The position numbers were made by a program, and so were the translations under genes. The notes beneath the pieces were generated by a model, which had not been told where the DNA came from, searched no databases, and saw only the letters and a list, made by a program, of their open reading frames with translations. A stretch of DNA of 64,000 nt from positions 62,001 through 126,000 of the forward strand of contig JAEINP010000001.1 of assembly GCA_016342355.1 (NCBI GenBank). The letters are read 5' to 3'. Source of the DNA: Desulfatibacillum sp. (lineage in GTDB: Bacteria > Desulfobacterota > Desulfobacteria > Desulfobacterales > Desulfatibacillaceae). Shown piece by piece: positions 19,201 through 29,217 of this stretch (its first letter is position 1; each line of letters starts with the position of its first letter).

Positions 19201-22200
19201 CCAACTCGTCTGTTGGCGCAGCCATGTGCGGGACAGGCATCATCAATCTGACCCTGGTCAACAACGGACGCACCTACAACTACAACGTGGTGGCCACCCA
19301 AAACCTGGGAACCACCGGATTGGAATATGTCAATGGCACCGCTGCATTGCTGGTTAACGGAGTGCCCGGGGTCATCGGCGACCCTGTCATTATTGGCAAC
19401 GAATTCACCTGGTCAGGAGCGTCCAACCCAGGGGACACGGGCTACGTGGCCGTGTTGGAAGACATGAACATAGGCGACACCTACATCATTTCTTTCGAGG
19501 TCAATGTGGACGAGGATTTCAACTCCAGCCAGCTCATTGCAGCCACGGCCACCTGGGAAAAACCCTGCGAGCGCGGCGGCGTGGGAACCGGCGTGGCGGG
19601 CGGCGCTGGCTTTGACGTGCCCATTGACCAGCCGGAAATCACCCTCACAAAAACCGGCTGGAACCAAACAGCGGGACAAACCGAAGCCAATCAGGCCAAC
19701 ACCGTGTACGGCGGTCAGGGCGACACCATCATCTGGCGGGTGAGCATTGTCAATAACGGCCCCGAACCCGCTGAAAACGTGGAACTGCGGGATGTCATCG
19801 GAGGCAATTTCACCCTGACCCGATGGGACGATAACGCTACTTTTTCCAGCCCCAACGCACTGGCTGGGATAGACACCGGTTATATGTCCATCCCCGACAT
19901 ACCGGCGGGAAACACCATTACCTACTATTTTGAGGGAACTGTTCAGAACGCCTGCTCCAACCAGACAAACACAGCCTATGTGCAGTGGGGCTGCGGGAGC
20001 ACAGCCCTCACATCCCCGGACGACAACGAAGACCCGGCGTACCTAAGAACCGTACCTGTTTTGGGGAACTCGGCCAACATCACGCAATCCATTACCGGTT
20101 TGGGCGGGGTAGGCGCCCTGAGCACCAGCGGCAGGATAGTTCTTACTGTGACGAATGAAGGTGGTACGGCCCGGAACCTGGTTTTGACCGATACCCTGCC
20201 CGGTGGATTCAGCCTGGATACCTCCCTTAACGCGGTCTCCATCGGAGGGACCGGAAGCCTGACCCATTTTGTTCAAACGGGATCTGCAACCGCCCCCGTG
20301 TTTTCATTGTATGATAATGTCGGCGCCATTGGCAGTGTGGATGTCCAGGAAAACATCCTCAGGTACGGAGAAACCGTCACCCTGACCTTTGACATTGTCC
20401 AGACAGGGGCAATTGACAGCACTGAAAATCAGGACGACCGCCAGGAAACCACCGGCGATGGCCTGGATCCCGTTCCGCCTGCCACGAGCAACAATCAGGT
20501 CAGCCTGGCCTATGAAAACACCTGCGGGGCTGGAAGCACCGCCACCGACAACGTGAGCGTCAATCCACAAACGCCCGACCTGGACATAGATATCGACCCG
20601 GGCAATCCCATAGTCCGCACTGTGTCAGGCACTGGCGATACGGAGACCTTTTCCATCAGGGTAAACAATCGGGGGGATGCCAGGGCATACAACGGAACCT
20701 TGACCGTGGATGTGGGCAGCGGCTTTACCGTCACCAATAGCGGCGGCATGACGGATAACGGCGGCGGTAACTATACCCTGGCCCTGAACAACATTGCGGC
20801 GGGCGGAAACCAGACCGTCACCTTCCAACTCACCGTGGCCAATGAAACCGACCCATTGACCTTTCACGCCCAAGTGGAAGGCATGATCCAGGATGCATCT
20901 GGCGCGGACATCGACCTTTACTCTCTGGACACCATTCGCGCCAGGATCATCGGGTTCAGGATGGACAAGAGCTTGCTGTCCAACACGGAAGCGGACTCGG
21001 TTGATCCGGAAGTCCTTATCGGCGAGGATGTCACTTATCGCATCGAGGGAACCTGGTTTGGTATGGACGGCGCGGAAAATGTGACCGGCATCAGTGTTAC
21101 CGATACCATGGCCACAGGCACGGGCTACATGAGCTATGTGGTGAATCAAGCCTATAGCGGCCTTTCCAGCAGTTCGACCCCAATCGCCTATGGTACCGGG
21201 AGTGTTCTTTTTAACCTGAGTAACACCAATGCGTCCGGGACCTTTCAGGCGGACATCACGACCCGTGTGCTGAACCAGAACCAAAACGCGGAAACCGGCG
21301 CCAACGTGGACGGGACCGACCTGACCAACACGGCCACGGCGGCGTTCACCTATTTGGGCACTACGTACAATTCTTCCACCACCGGATTTCCAGCCCTGGT
21401 CGACCGCCAGGAAACCGTGACGGTCAGCACTCCCAGTGTCTCCATTACAAAGCAGGTGCGCAATGTCACCGAAGACTCCCCGGCTGGCGCAGGCAATTTC
21501 GCCAACAGTGTGAACGCCAAAGCAGGGGACACCCTGGAGTACCAGATCACCATCACCAACGCCAATGGAAGAGCGCCTGCCTATGATGTGGAAGTCACGG
21601 ACGCAGTAAACGCTAAGTTCCAGCTATTGGCCTTTACTGTGGATGGCATTGATAATGACGGGGACGGAGCCACTGACGGCGGAGATGTGGGAGAAAACAA
21701 TCTTGGCGGATACGGAGCGGCAATCAGTTTTGACGATACTCAAAACGCGGGCCTGGACAAGCTGGATCCGAACGCCAGTGTTACCTTTGGCTATCAAGTG
21801 TACGTAGGCATTACAGTTAATCCCAATGAAACCATTCAGAATACGGCTACTGTCACCTACGACACCCTGGACGAAGCCTCGGGCAGCCAGACGGTTGGTA
21901 GCGAAGTAGCCAGCGGAGAAGTGGCGGGCGCCAGGGAATACTCCGCCACGGCCAACGCGGATGCGGATGTGGACCCCGTGGACGTAACAGGCTCCAAGGC
22001 TATTATGGCGACCTCGTCAACCCCATTGGGCGGCGTGGCGCCCTTTGCCGGACCCCAAAACGCGGTAGTCGGAGAGGAAATTCAATATCAGTTGAAGTTT
22101 ACCGTACCTCCCTCCACCCTGGAAAACTGGGTGCTGGAAGACACTCTTCCCCTTGGTTTGGTTGCTATTGAAGGATCCACATTTAATTTGCCTGGGGGAT

Positions 22201-25200
22201 TTGTTCCTGGCGGAAACATCGCTCCCGCCATCACTACCAACGGTGGCGGCCAGTCAGTCATCACTTGGAATTTTGGAGCTTTCGGAGATCAAACCCTGGA
22301 TCCGGCGTCCGGTTCCCAGACCATTACGGTGACTTTTATCGCTCGTGTAACGAACGTGGCTGGCAATGTGGAAACCACCAGCCTGGACAACACAGACGCA
22401 GAGGTCAGGTACGAGTTGAATACCGTGCCTCAGACTGTGGAATTGGCGGACGTGGAAGTCATTGTTCGGGAGCCGGTGGTTACTATCACCAAAACAATCG
22501 CCCCCAAGGCCAATGTGGACGCGGGCGACCAACTGGTGGTCACCATCCAGGTGCGAAACACCAGCGGAACCGTGACCGCCCACAACGTGCGGGTAATTGA
22601 GGATTTTTCCGGCGAGGATTTCTCCTATGTGACTTTGAACGTGGGGGGAACCGTTCCGGACACCGTGGACGAAACCAACGCCGACGCCCCGTTCTTTGTC
22701 TACGATACCCTGACTCCGGGCCAGACCAAATCCTTCACCTATCCCATCACGGTGAACACCGAGGCCCAGCCCCTGGAAAACCTGGACAACACGGTCCACC
22801 TGACCTGGACCTCCCTGGCCGACAATACCGTGGCCCTGAACACCACCGGGGGAACCCCCGTCGGAGCCCTCCCCGGAACCATAGGCTCGGACGGTACAGC
22901 CTTTGGTATGCGCAATGGGGATGTACCAGGAGATGGCGGCCTGAACGACTACGAAGCCTCTGCCACGGACAACCTCACCCTGGGCGCCGTGACTGCCACC
23001 AAAGCCGACGAAGGCCTGGTTGGCGTTTTCCCAGCCAATGTTATAGGCGCACGGCGTTCCTTCTCCATCACCATTGACCTGCCCGAAGGCACAACAAACG
23101 ATCTGGTGGTTACGGACCAGCTTGACGCCGGTTCCGCGGGGCTGGTCCTGGAAAACAACGCCACCTACGATGTGAGCTTTACCTTCACGGATATAGCCAC
23201 AGTCAATGGAATCGATCCGGCCACCTACGTTGATAACGCCGCAGTGGAGGCCAATCTTGTCAACAACGGAACCCATCCCGTGGATGGAGCGACTGGAACC
23301 CTCACCTGGGATTTCGGAATAATCGTGACCGACGAGGAAGATGATCAGTCGGTCAATTCAGTCAGCCCCCAGATTATCATCGAGTATACGGCCCGCATTG
23401 ACAACGTGAACGATAACCAGGCGGGAACCGCCCACGAAAACCTGGGCGCGGTCACCTATGATCACGGCGAGACCGCGGCTACGGAAACCATCAACGCCGG
23501 GGCCGTCAGTTTTACCGTGCTGGAACCCGCGCTCACCGTGACCAAGCTGGGCAGGAACGTCACCCGAGGCAACGCGGACTTTTCGGCCTTCACCGCGCCG
23601 GACGCAGGAGATGTCCTGGAATTCCAGGTCACCATCACCAACGGCAACACCAACGCCTATACAGCGTACGATATCAATATTGAAGACACCCTGCCCGAAG
23701 GCCTGGCTATCACAGCCGACGCGCCCGTGGGAGATATTGTGACCGACCCCGATACTTCGGGAACCGGCGGGGCCGGGGACGCCCAGACCCTGGTTTGGGG
23801 CCGCACCCAGGGCGCACCCCTGGTCATGAATCTGGCCGCCAACACCTCCATGGTCTTCACCTATCAGGTGGACGTGCTTGGCGCCGTGGAACCGGGCCAG
23901 GAATTTCTCAATACGGTGGATGTGGACTGGACCTCCCTGTCCGGCGCCAACGCCGACGAACGGGACGGCGCAGGCGGCGTGGACGACTACACCGACTCAG
24001 ACACCTCCACAGTCACAAACAGGGACGACACCTCCTTTGCCAAAGCCCGCACCTCCGACACCTACGGACCCGGAGACAACGACGTGCGCATCGGCGATTT
24101 GGCGACCTTCACCCTCACTATAGGGTTGACCGAAGGCCTGACAAGCAATCTGGTGGTGGAAGACACCCTGCCCAACGGCTTGGCTTTCTATGATACGATC
24201 TCTTTGAATGGCGACGCAGCCGCCCCATACTCCAGCGCCAACAAGTTCACCTACTCCGATATTCCCGCAGGCGATACGCCTTTGGACGGAGAAACCGGAA
24301 CTGTCACCTGGACCATGGGAGATGTCACCAACGCCAATTTCGACTCAAATACGCCCGAGGTGGATACCTTCACCATCGTGTACCGCGCCAGAATAGGTGA
24401 CGCAGCGGGCTTTGGGTTGACACCCTCCACCCAGACCGTGGCCAACGCCGCCACCCTGGATTATGTGGAGTACGATAATACCCCGCAACAGTTGAGTGAT
24501 TCCGAGAATATCGACGTGGTCCAGCCTGTTCTGGAGTCCTCCAAGGGCCTGGCTGTCGGTCAGACCGCCCTGGTCAATCCTCTGGGAACGGTGGATTATG
24601 AAATCACCATCACCAACACGGGTGATGCCCCGGCATACAATACCCTGGTGGCCGACACCCTTCCCGCGGGCATGCGCATGAATGCGCCTGTCCTGGCGTC
24701 CGCCACTTTGGGTGGAGCGCCTGTTGTTCTGGCTCCTCTCAGTTTCGCGGCCGCCACAGGCACTGTTTCCTGGACCCTGACCGACGCACAGCCCATTTTG
24801 CCCGGCGAAAGCCTGGTCATAGAATACACGGCCACCGTGGACGACCGCGTAAAGGCAGGCACGGAACTCACCAACCAGGCCGCCGCGATTTCCTATTTTT
24901 CCAAAGAAAGCGCGGACGCCGACGAGCGCAGGCAATACCCTGCCACCACCAAGTCCTCCACCACGGTTACGGTTTTCGGCATGCTGTTTACCCCTAATCA
25001 TGAGCAAACCACCCAGGCTGGAACAAGCATTCATTATGTCCATCAGGTGGATGTTTACGCTGCGGGAACCACCGCCGATCTGTCCTTCAGCGCGGCTTCC
25101 TCCCAAGGCCTGGTTTGGACCATCTATTACGACACCAACGGCTCCGGCGAACTGGACGCGGGAGACGCCCGGTACACCAACGGCACGTCCTTCCCCACCG

Positions 25201-25736
25201 GGGATTACACTTTTTTCATGCGGACCGTGGTGCCCGGCCAGGTGACCGACGGCTGGAATGACACCACCATCTTTACCGCAAGCCTTGTGTCAGGCGCTTC
25301 CACCCAAAACCGCACGGTTACGGACATCACCCGGGTGGTGCTTACGGGCGGCGAAGGCGCCGGAGAAGTGACCGCTTCCAAGGAAGCCGCCATCGACACC
25401 AACTGCGACGGCAACCTGGGGGACGAACTGCTCATCGACTCCACCTTTGAAATCATCAAGGACGCCGAGCCCGGAGAATGCGCCGTCTACCGCATAGAAT
25501 TCACCAACCAGGGCACCGGAAGTATATCCAATGTAAAAGTCGTGGACGACGTGGTGGACTACTCCACTTACGTGGGCGCCTCGGCGGAATTCGAGACCAC
25601 ACCGGCAGGCCTTACTGAAGGCGTCATCACTGAACCCGCAGACGGCGCCAAAGGTACAGTCACCTGGACCTATGGCGGAACCCTGGAACCCGGATTAACC
25701 GGCAGCGTGAAATACACTGTAAAAATAGACCAATAG
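16233..25736 (+). CDS. Giant secreted DUF11-repeat surface protein (3167 aa)
   Basis: The ATG at 16233 opens a Sec signal peptide (MFRHIFVILFLGCTLAASAQA) cut before GPLTI; the ribosome-binding site is weak. The rest is a chain of beta-sandwich repeats of the DUF11 / conserved-repeat (B_ant_repeat) type, recognised by N-x-G-x-x-x-A-x-x-V-x-x-x-D-x-L-P motifs (for example ITNTGDAPAYNTLVADTLPA and VTNEGGTARNLVLTDTLPGG) and regular T-x-T and GD/NPGE turns. Many Asp/Asn loops may bind Ca. There is no LPXTG or transmembrane anchor. The last 250 or so residues (from about nt 24976) match a two-part C-terminal module also found in the two mid-size proteins downstream (DTNCDG...PGECAVYRIEFTN). Likely an extracellular fibre or adhesin. 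First gene of a five-gene unit; 15 bp to the next. Confidence 0.88.
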   Translation: MFRHIFVILFLGCTLAASAQAGPLTITQTIPDAFINDSITGSQGQTYQLALSNATALTSTNITVSVDIPVGFSYVNGTLTNNRGLTRSVTPGDPFTIDFVEGLTLNPGESIDMTYRLATDCNALPGQQLISATATYDEPQSPDANSDLVTIKSGLIEVDLIPVLPNPFNVEVGDTVQLTARITNDGEGSLFKVDFAANWGADFSSPSLVGGTLTPTLAGNSYTVTTGEIPAGESREFTFELAVAGCDDLSIDVEAENPCDIGTTYTDDSSPFLTLKQPNVTIGTADASLDYCGTGDMVLTIQNPDNPVNTRGTAYNFSISTALPGDVNVDSVSAGWTHNGAGVFTLDSGTIAVGDTETLTISLSADDPCAGASGTLIFSPAYANACGDAFAPPVVIATYDSQTGPTLDIDQSFVTEGGDQERVFLGEKITFTITPSLTEADRWKEGEDIVVTDTFPATLTNLTQINFPIGTVDIDLVGNAITWELSPAQAATSPFLIVEATTTTDPCLAGNYISNTAQILNAQTKCPCPESASATASVYLQSKEPPAGVELDETKEILNTPAGGSFNVCPSSDVNYSVTLNFDPLSGGVWTGSSMIDRLQGSQTYVPVSLTYDAGGGFVAVPPGSILSVSPLTVDLGFLTAATGGDAVANKTVEFRYSLRVSNSSLAPCTPTGAFLSETEVYIAQSTAGCSEVGGSRFFLGEIVPVSRAAMELGVDLRTNSISKSQPLSVAETLPVAVSVNKLTPWNANNTVVTVDTTNYEYLGNPTFSGFGGAANYPAVSESGSDVIFTFPNPLGSGESGMIYFDAVKTCSGDYSIDAQLDYDDDCGQSCSDTASDSPIIQLVGDLRVNATPAQVQASSGELSWTFYVTNKGSGTAYNVRLVEELNKMFNFVDSTIDGAPDNPGVNPAVADGGAAWDITWELGDLAPNQVRQVQVTVELTGASCNYTNSSMVRATYGYTDSTAAFQECQVAAASTVPVFTQPPSLMTLSNSSVGAAMCGTGIINLTLVNNGRTYNYNVVATQNLGTTGLEYVNGTAALLVNGVPGVIGDPVIIGNEFTWSGASNPGDTGYVAVLEDMNIGDTYIISFEVNVDEDFNSSQLIAATATWEKPCERGGVGTGVAGGAGFDVPIDQPEITLTKTGWNQTAGQTEANQANTVYGGQGDTIIWRVSIVNNGPEPAENVELRDVIGGNFTLTRWDDNATFSSPNALAGIDTGYMSIPDIPAGNTITYYFEGTVQNACSNQTNTAYVQWGCGSTALTSPDDNEDPAYLRTVPVLGNSANITQSITGLGGVGALSTSGRIVLTVTNEGGTARNLVLTDTLPGGFSLDTSLNAVSIGGTGSLTHFVQTGSATAPVFSLYDNVGAIGSVDVQENILRYGETVTLTFDIVQTGAIDSTENQDDRQETTGDGLDPVPPATSNNQVSLAYENTCGAGSTATDNVSVNPQTPDLDIDIDPGNPIVRTVSGTGDTETFSIRVNNRGDARAYNGTLTVDVGSGFTVTNSGGMTDNGGGNYTLALNNIAAGGNQTVTFQLTVANETDPLTFHAQVEGMIQDASGADIDLYSLDTIRARIIGFRMDKSLLSNTEADSVDPEVLIGEDVTYRIEGTWFGMDGAENVTGISVTDTMATGTGYMSYVVNQAYSGLSSSSTPIAYGTGSVLFNLSNTNASGTFQADITTRVLNQNQNAETGANVDGTDLTNTATAAFTYLGTTYNSSTTGFPALVDRQETVTVSTPSVSITKQVRNVTEDSPAGAGNFANSVNAKAGDTLEYQITITNANGRAPAYDVEVTDAVNAKFQLLAFTVDGIDNDGDGATDGGDVGENNLGGYGAAISFDDTQNAGLDKLDPNASVTFGYQVYVGITVNPNETIQNTATVTYDTLDEASGSQTVGSEVASGEVAGAREYSATANADADVDPVDVTGSKAIMATSSTPLGGVAPFAGPQNAVVGEEIQYQLKFTVPPSTLENWVLEDTLPLGLVAIEGSTFNLPGGFVPGGNIAPAITTNGGGQSVITWNFGAFGDQTLDPASGSQTITVTFIARVTNVAGNVETTSLDNTDAEVRYELNTVPQTVELADVEVIVREPVVTITKTIAPKANVDAGDQLVVTIQVRNTSGTVTAHNVRVIEDFSGEDFSYVTLNVGGTVPDTVDETNADAPFFVYDTLTPGQTKSFTYPITVNTEAQPLENLDNTVHLTWTSLADNTVALNTTGGTPVGALPGTIGSDGTAFGMRNGDVPGDGGLNDYEASATDNLTLGAVTATKADEGLVGVFPANVIGARRSFSITIDLPEGTTNDLVVTDQLDAGSAGLVLENNATYDVSFTFTDIATVNGIDPATYVDNAAVEANLVNNGTHPVDGATGTLTWDFGIIVTDEEDDQSVNSVSPQIIIEYTARIDNVNDNQAGTAHENLGAVTYDHGETAATETINAGAVSFTVLEPALTVTKLGRNVTRGNADFSAFTAPDAGDVLEFQVTITNGNTNAYTAYDINIEDTLPEGLAITADAPVGDIVTDPDTSGTGGAGDAQTLVWGRTQGAPLVMNLAANTSMVFTYQVDVLGAVEPGQEFLNTVDVDWTSLSGANADERDGAGGVDDYTDSDTSTVTNRDDTSFAKARTSDTYGPGDNDVRIGDLATFTLTIGLTEGLTSNLVVEDTLPNGLAFYDTISLNGDAAAPYSSANKFTYSDIPAGDTPLDGETGTVTWTMGDVTNANFDSNTPEVDTFTIVYRARIGDAAGFGLTPSTQTVANAATLDYVEYDNTPQQLSDSENIDVVQPVLESSKGLAVGQTALVNPLGTVDYEITITNTGDAPAYNTLVADTLPAGMRMNAPVLASATLGGAPVVLAPLSFAAATGTVSWTLTDAQPILPGESLVIEYTATVDDRVKAGTELTNQAAAISYFSKESADADERRQYPATTKSSTTVTVFGMLFTPNHEQTTQAGTSIHYVHQVDVYAAGTTADLSFSAASSQGLVWTIYYDTNGSGELDAGDARYTNGTSFPTGDYTFFMRTVVPGQVTDGWNDTTIFTASLVSGASTQNRTVTDITRVVLTGGEGAGEVTASKEAAIDTNCDGNLGDELLIDSTFEIIKDAEPGECAVYRIEFTNQGTGSISNVKVVDDVVDYSTYVGASAEFETTPAGLTEGVITEPADGAKGTVTWTYGGTLEPGLTGSVKYTVKIDQ

Positions 25737-25751
25737 AGGCAACGAAAGTCC

Positions 25752-28583
25752 ATGAAGCAAAAACCAATCCGGATGCGTCGAATCAAACAAGCATGCCTCT
25801 ATGCCTCGGCCTTGGTGTTTTTGGTTGTCATGGGCCTGGGCGTCGCCCTTTCCGCCATGCCGGATGCAGGTACTAAAATCGTCAATCAGGGTACGGTGTT
25901 CTTCACCGATGAAAATGGCGAAGACCGCCAAACCACCACCAACCTGGTCACTCTCACAATCCGGCAGGTCTATGCCGCCAGCCTGGAGGGCGACAGATCC
26001 GCCTATGCCTCCCCGGACGGAGAAGCGGTCATGTTTCATACCCTCACCAATGAGGGCAATGGTCAGGATACCTACTGTGTAACCGTGGCGGAAGCTGCGG
26101 GAGATTCCGGGAATTTCGAACGCCTCCAGGTTGTCTGGGACGAAAACCAAAACGGCGCAGTGGACTCGGGCGAGGAAGTCCTCCATCTTTCCGGTCAGGC
26201 AGGTTACGGAATCCTGACCCTGGAACGGGACGCCACCGCCAGCCTCATCGTGGTGGGCAAGGTTCCCTTTGGGGCTTTGGACACTCAGACCTATGGGGCA
26301 GTCCTCACGGTCCGTGCCCAGGAAGGAACCGGCGCCTGCCAGAACGGATTGGTCACCGATACGGGCGCCAACGCCGACGCCGCGGACGACACCAACCAGG
26401 ATACGGTCAACATAACTAACGACGGAGTCCTGGCGATCACCAAAACATCCGTGTACCAGGAAAACGCAGGCGGTACGGATGACGACACCATTCTCTATAC
26501 TGTCCGTATTGAAAATCAGGGTGCAAGTGACGCCAGAAACATTGTGGTCATCGATGATCTTCCCTTGGGCGCCAGTTATCAAGACACATCCCTGGCGTTT
26601 GATTTCCCCAAATGGGTTGGAACCGGGGCCGACGGCCAAGTGGGAGAGGCGCCCACCCACGACACAGCCATTCCCGGAACCATATCCGGCGAGGTTGACA
26701 TCCTGGCAGCGGGCGATTTTGTGAGTTTCAGCTACGTGGTGGAACTGGATAATGACCTGGATGGCGGCGCTGTCATTGAAAATTTTGCCGCCTGTCAGGG
26801 CGACCTGGACGACGACAACCTCACCACCGAACCTGAAGTGGAATCCAACACCACCCGGGATGTTTTCCCCAAAATTTTCAGCGTGACAATAGCCGATACC
26901 GGCACAGGCGCCCTTGCCGGGGTGAATGACGGCGGAGACGACGATGCAGCCAATGATAGCCAGTTGGTGGATGAAGCAGGCCAGGGGCAATCCGTCCTGT
27001 TTACCAATATAGTCACCAATCTGGGCAATAGCGAAGACAGTTTTAACCTGGCGGTCACTGCCGAGAATTTTCCCCCGGGAACCACCTTTGTGTTCTACAA
27101 TGCATCGGGCACGGTCCGGTTGCTTGATACCAACGGGGACGGCGCAATAGACACCGGTCCCATGGCCAAAGGCGCTATTCTCAATATCATGCTTAAAGCG
27201 GTTCTGCCGTCAGGCGTTTTTGGCGGCGGGGCATACACAGCCACGGTTACCGCTACATCAGCCCTCGACCCCTCCGGCATTCCGGCGGCAGACACGGTGA
27301 CCGAAACCCTTACCACCATAGTGGCCCATATCGTGGACTTGGCCAACAGCAACCCGGCCCCCGGTTTGAATGACGGAGGCGTTGCCAATGCCGACACGCC
27401 TCCGGCGGTGGTCAATTCCCTCGCCGCCGTTCCGGGCCAGACAGTCATCTTTACTCTTTATGCCGCCAATGAAGGCAGTTTTCAGGATGATTACGAACTT
27501 TCCGCCTGGGCCAACATGGCTGGCACAGTGGCCCTGCCTGCGGGTATCCAAGTGGAATTCACCCTGCCTGCCGGGGAAACAATAACCCACACGGGTCCTG
27601 TGGACCCGGGCCAGATTTTTACCTGTTACGCCAGGGTTACCTCGAATCCGGAGATGTCCACGGGCGCAGTCACCTTGTTTTTTATGGTCAAATCCCCTGT
27701 TACCCTGGCTCAGGATGTCAAGGCGGATCAACTGGTGGTGGCTACCGATGAAAGCTTGGCGCTCAGTCCTAACCAAACAGCGCCCATCTATCCCGGTTCG
27801 ATTGTTCACTATGTGCATCTTTTGCAAAACACCGGCAATACCCGGGAAGATGTAATCGTTTTTGTGGAAAGCCAGTCGCACCTCCGTAACGAGTTGGAAT
27901 TCCCCACCGCCTTTGCAGGAACCGAAGTGTCGGGCTGGACCAAGGTGGAATACCTCAATATTGGCGACAATGTGGTGGTCTACGATCCTGATACGGCGGC
28001 CTGGAAAACCGTGACCCTGGTGGACGACGGCTCCGGCGGCCTGGCCATACCCATGGACCCGGGCGATTTCACCAATATCCGGGTGCGGGTGCAGGCCACA
28101 TTGAACGAAGTGGAATTCACGCGGGATATGCTGGTTCTCAAGGCTCAGGTGGCTGTGGGTTCCGCATCTGCCAGCGTGTTGGATATCACCACGGTCAACG
28201 GAACCCAACTGACCATCACCAAAACCGGAGCGGTGGACACCGATTGCGACGGAACCCCCGAAACCCCCTTTGGTACAGGTATCCTGGAAGCCAAGCCAGG
28301 CGAATGCGTCATATGGAAGCTGGAAGTGATCAACTACGGCGTGGAACCCATCTGTGAAGTGACCGTCCACGATGCGGCCGTGGCTTTTACGGTCCTGGAC
28401 GGATTACCCGCTATTATTTCCGAACCAGCTCCAGGCGGCACGGGAAGTTGTGTGGTTACCGGAGAGGAATTTGACTGTACCGTAGGAAATCCCTACGACA
28501 TTGATAACAGCGGCTTGGACGATTCTTTTTGTCTTCAGCCCGGAGAACAAGCGGAAATACGTTTCCGCGTTAGGGTGGAATAG
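25752..28583 (+). CDS. Secreted DUF11-domain surface protein (943 aa)
   Basis: A basic N-terminus and one hydrophobic stretch (CLYASALVFLVVMGLGVAL) form a signal peptide or uncleaved anchor. An N-terminal module (AGTKIVNQGTVFFTDENGE...VYAASLEGDRSAY) is shared with the 999-aa and 1994-aa proteins of the operon. DUF11 domains follow (ITKTSVYQENAGGTDDDTIL; NIVVIDDLPLGASY), with Ca-loop-like strings such as WDENQNGAVDSGEE and LDTNGDGAIDTG. The C-terminal two-part module (NQTAPIYPGSIVHYVHLLQNTGN, then VDTDCDG...KPGECVIWKLEV) is shared with the 3167-aa and 999-aa proteins. The start is 15 bp after the giant gene; an agagg site lies somewhat far upstream, and the ATG at 25773 is an alternative. Confidence 0.87.
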   Translation: MKQKPIRMRRIKQACLYASALVFLVVMGLGVALSAMPDAGTKIVNQGTVFFTDENGEDRQTTTNLVTLTIRQVYAASLEGDRSAYASPDGEAVMFHTLTNEGNGQDTYCVTVAEAAGDSGNFERLQVVWDENQNGAVDSGEEVLHLSGQAGYGILTLERDATASLIVVGKVPFGALDTQTYGAVLTVRAQEGTGACQNGLVTDTGANADAADDTNQDTVNITNDGVLAITKTSVYQENAGGTDDDTILYTVRIENQGASDARNIVVIDDLPLGASYQDTSLAFDFPKWVGTGADGQVGEAPTHDTAIPGTISGEVDILAAGDFVSFSYVVELDNDLDGGAVIENFAACQGDLDDDNLTTEPEVESNTTRDVFPKIFSVTIADTGTGALAGVNDGGDDDAANDSQLVDEAGQGQSVLFTNIVTNLGNSEDSFNLAVTAENFPPGTTFVFYNASGTVRLLDTNGDGAIDTGPMAKGAILNIMLKAVLPSGVFGGGAYTATVTATSALDPSGIPAADTVTETLTTIVAHIVDLANSNPAPGLNDGGVANADTPPAVVNSLAAVPGQTVIFTLYAANEGSFQDDYELSAWANMAGTVALPAGIQVEFTLPAGETITHTGPVDPGQIFTCYARVTSNPEMSTGAVTLFFMVKSPVTLAQDVKADQLVVATDESLALSPNQTAPIYPGSIVHYVHLLQNTGNTREDVIVFVESQSHLRNELEFPTAFAGTEVSGWTKVEYLNIGDNVVVYDPDTAAWKTVTLVDDGSGGLAIPMDPGDFTNIRVRVQATLNEVEFTRDMLVLKAQVAVGSASASVLDITTVNGTQLTITKTGAVDTDCDGTPETPFGTGILEAKPGECVIWKLEVINYGVEPICEVTVHDAAVAFTVLDGLPAIISEPAPGGTGSCVVTGEEFDCTVGNPYDIDNSGLDDSFCLQPGEQAEIRFRVRVE

Positions 28584-28637
28584 CACATGCCGGAGCCGCA
28601 GGCCCGGATCTGCCCACACCTTGTCAGGAGTTTAGCC

Positions 28638-29132
28638 ATGCCTCAGCAAATCAAAAAAAGAACCTACGCCCTGGTGTTGTTGGCGTTTTTCGCCGTATGC
28701 GCCGCTGTCTATGCCGCTCCCCTGGAAAGCCTCATGGAGACGTTGCTGGTGAAGACGGATAAAGCGGGCCAGGAAATTCTGGAAAAAACCGAGTCCGCCT
28801 TGCCCGGGGATATCGTGGAATACAGGACGACTTATAACAACGCAGGGAACTCGACCCTCACCGGTTTGGTGGTTGAAGTCCCCATTCCTGCAAACACACA
28901 ATACCTGTCGGGCTCTGCTGCAAGCAAAGTGCCTCATACGTTTATGGTCAGCATAGACGGGGGCGCCACCTGGGACCACGAGCCGGTCCGGCGCATGCGC
29001 AAGGGATCCGATGGTGTGGAACAGGAAGTAATTGTCGGCACTGAGGAATATACCCATCTCCGGTGGATACCTAAAAAGGCCATCCAACCCGGAGAAGTCC
29101 AGGTGTACCGGTGCCGTGTGAAAATATCGTGA
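28638..29132 (+). CDS. Small secreted single-domain DUF11-like protein (164 aa)
   Basis: The ATG at 28638 follows a caggag ribosome-binding site and gives a clean signal peptide (MPQQIKKRTYALVLLAFFAV...VYAAPLE), so it is preferred over the open frame from 28587. The mature protein is a single DUF11-type beta-sandwich (ALPGDIVEYRTTYNNAGN, VVEVPIPANTQYLSGSA, AIQPGEVQVYRCRVKIS). Its size suggests a minor subunit, cap or adaptor of a structure built from the larger repeat proteins; that is inference. It lies 54 bp after the 943-aa gene, and a hairpin follows at 29154. Confidence 0.82.
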   Translation: MPQQIKKRTYALVLLAFFAVCAAVYAAPLESLMETLLVKTDKAGQEILEKTESALPGDIVEYRTTYNNAGNSTLTGLVVEVPIPANTQYLSGSAASKVPHTFMVSIDGGATWDHEPVRRMRKGSDGVEQEVIVGTEEYTHLRWIPKKAIQPGEVQVYRCRVKIS

Positions 29133-29153
29133 TTCAAGCTGTTTAATTTAAAT

Positions 29154-29181
29154 CCCGGCCTCTTGCCAAGGCCAGGGTTTT
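29154..29181 (+). terminator. Weak intra-operon hairpin, possible attenuator
   Basis: CCCGGCCT pairs with AGGCC(a)GGG (8 bp with one bulge, 7-nt loop) and is followed by TTTT. It is too weak to be a certain terminator, but it sits between the small DUF11 gene and the 999-aa gene and could lower transcription of the distal genes. Confidence 0.4.
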
Positions 29182-29217
29182 GCGCCCTTAAACCTTAATT
29201 AATAACTGGAGGATGTT

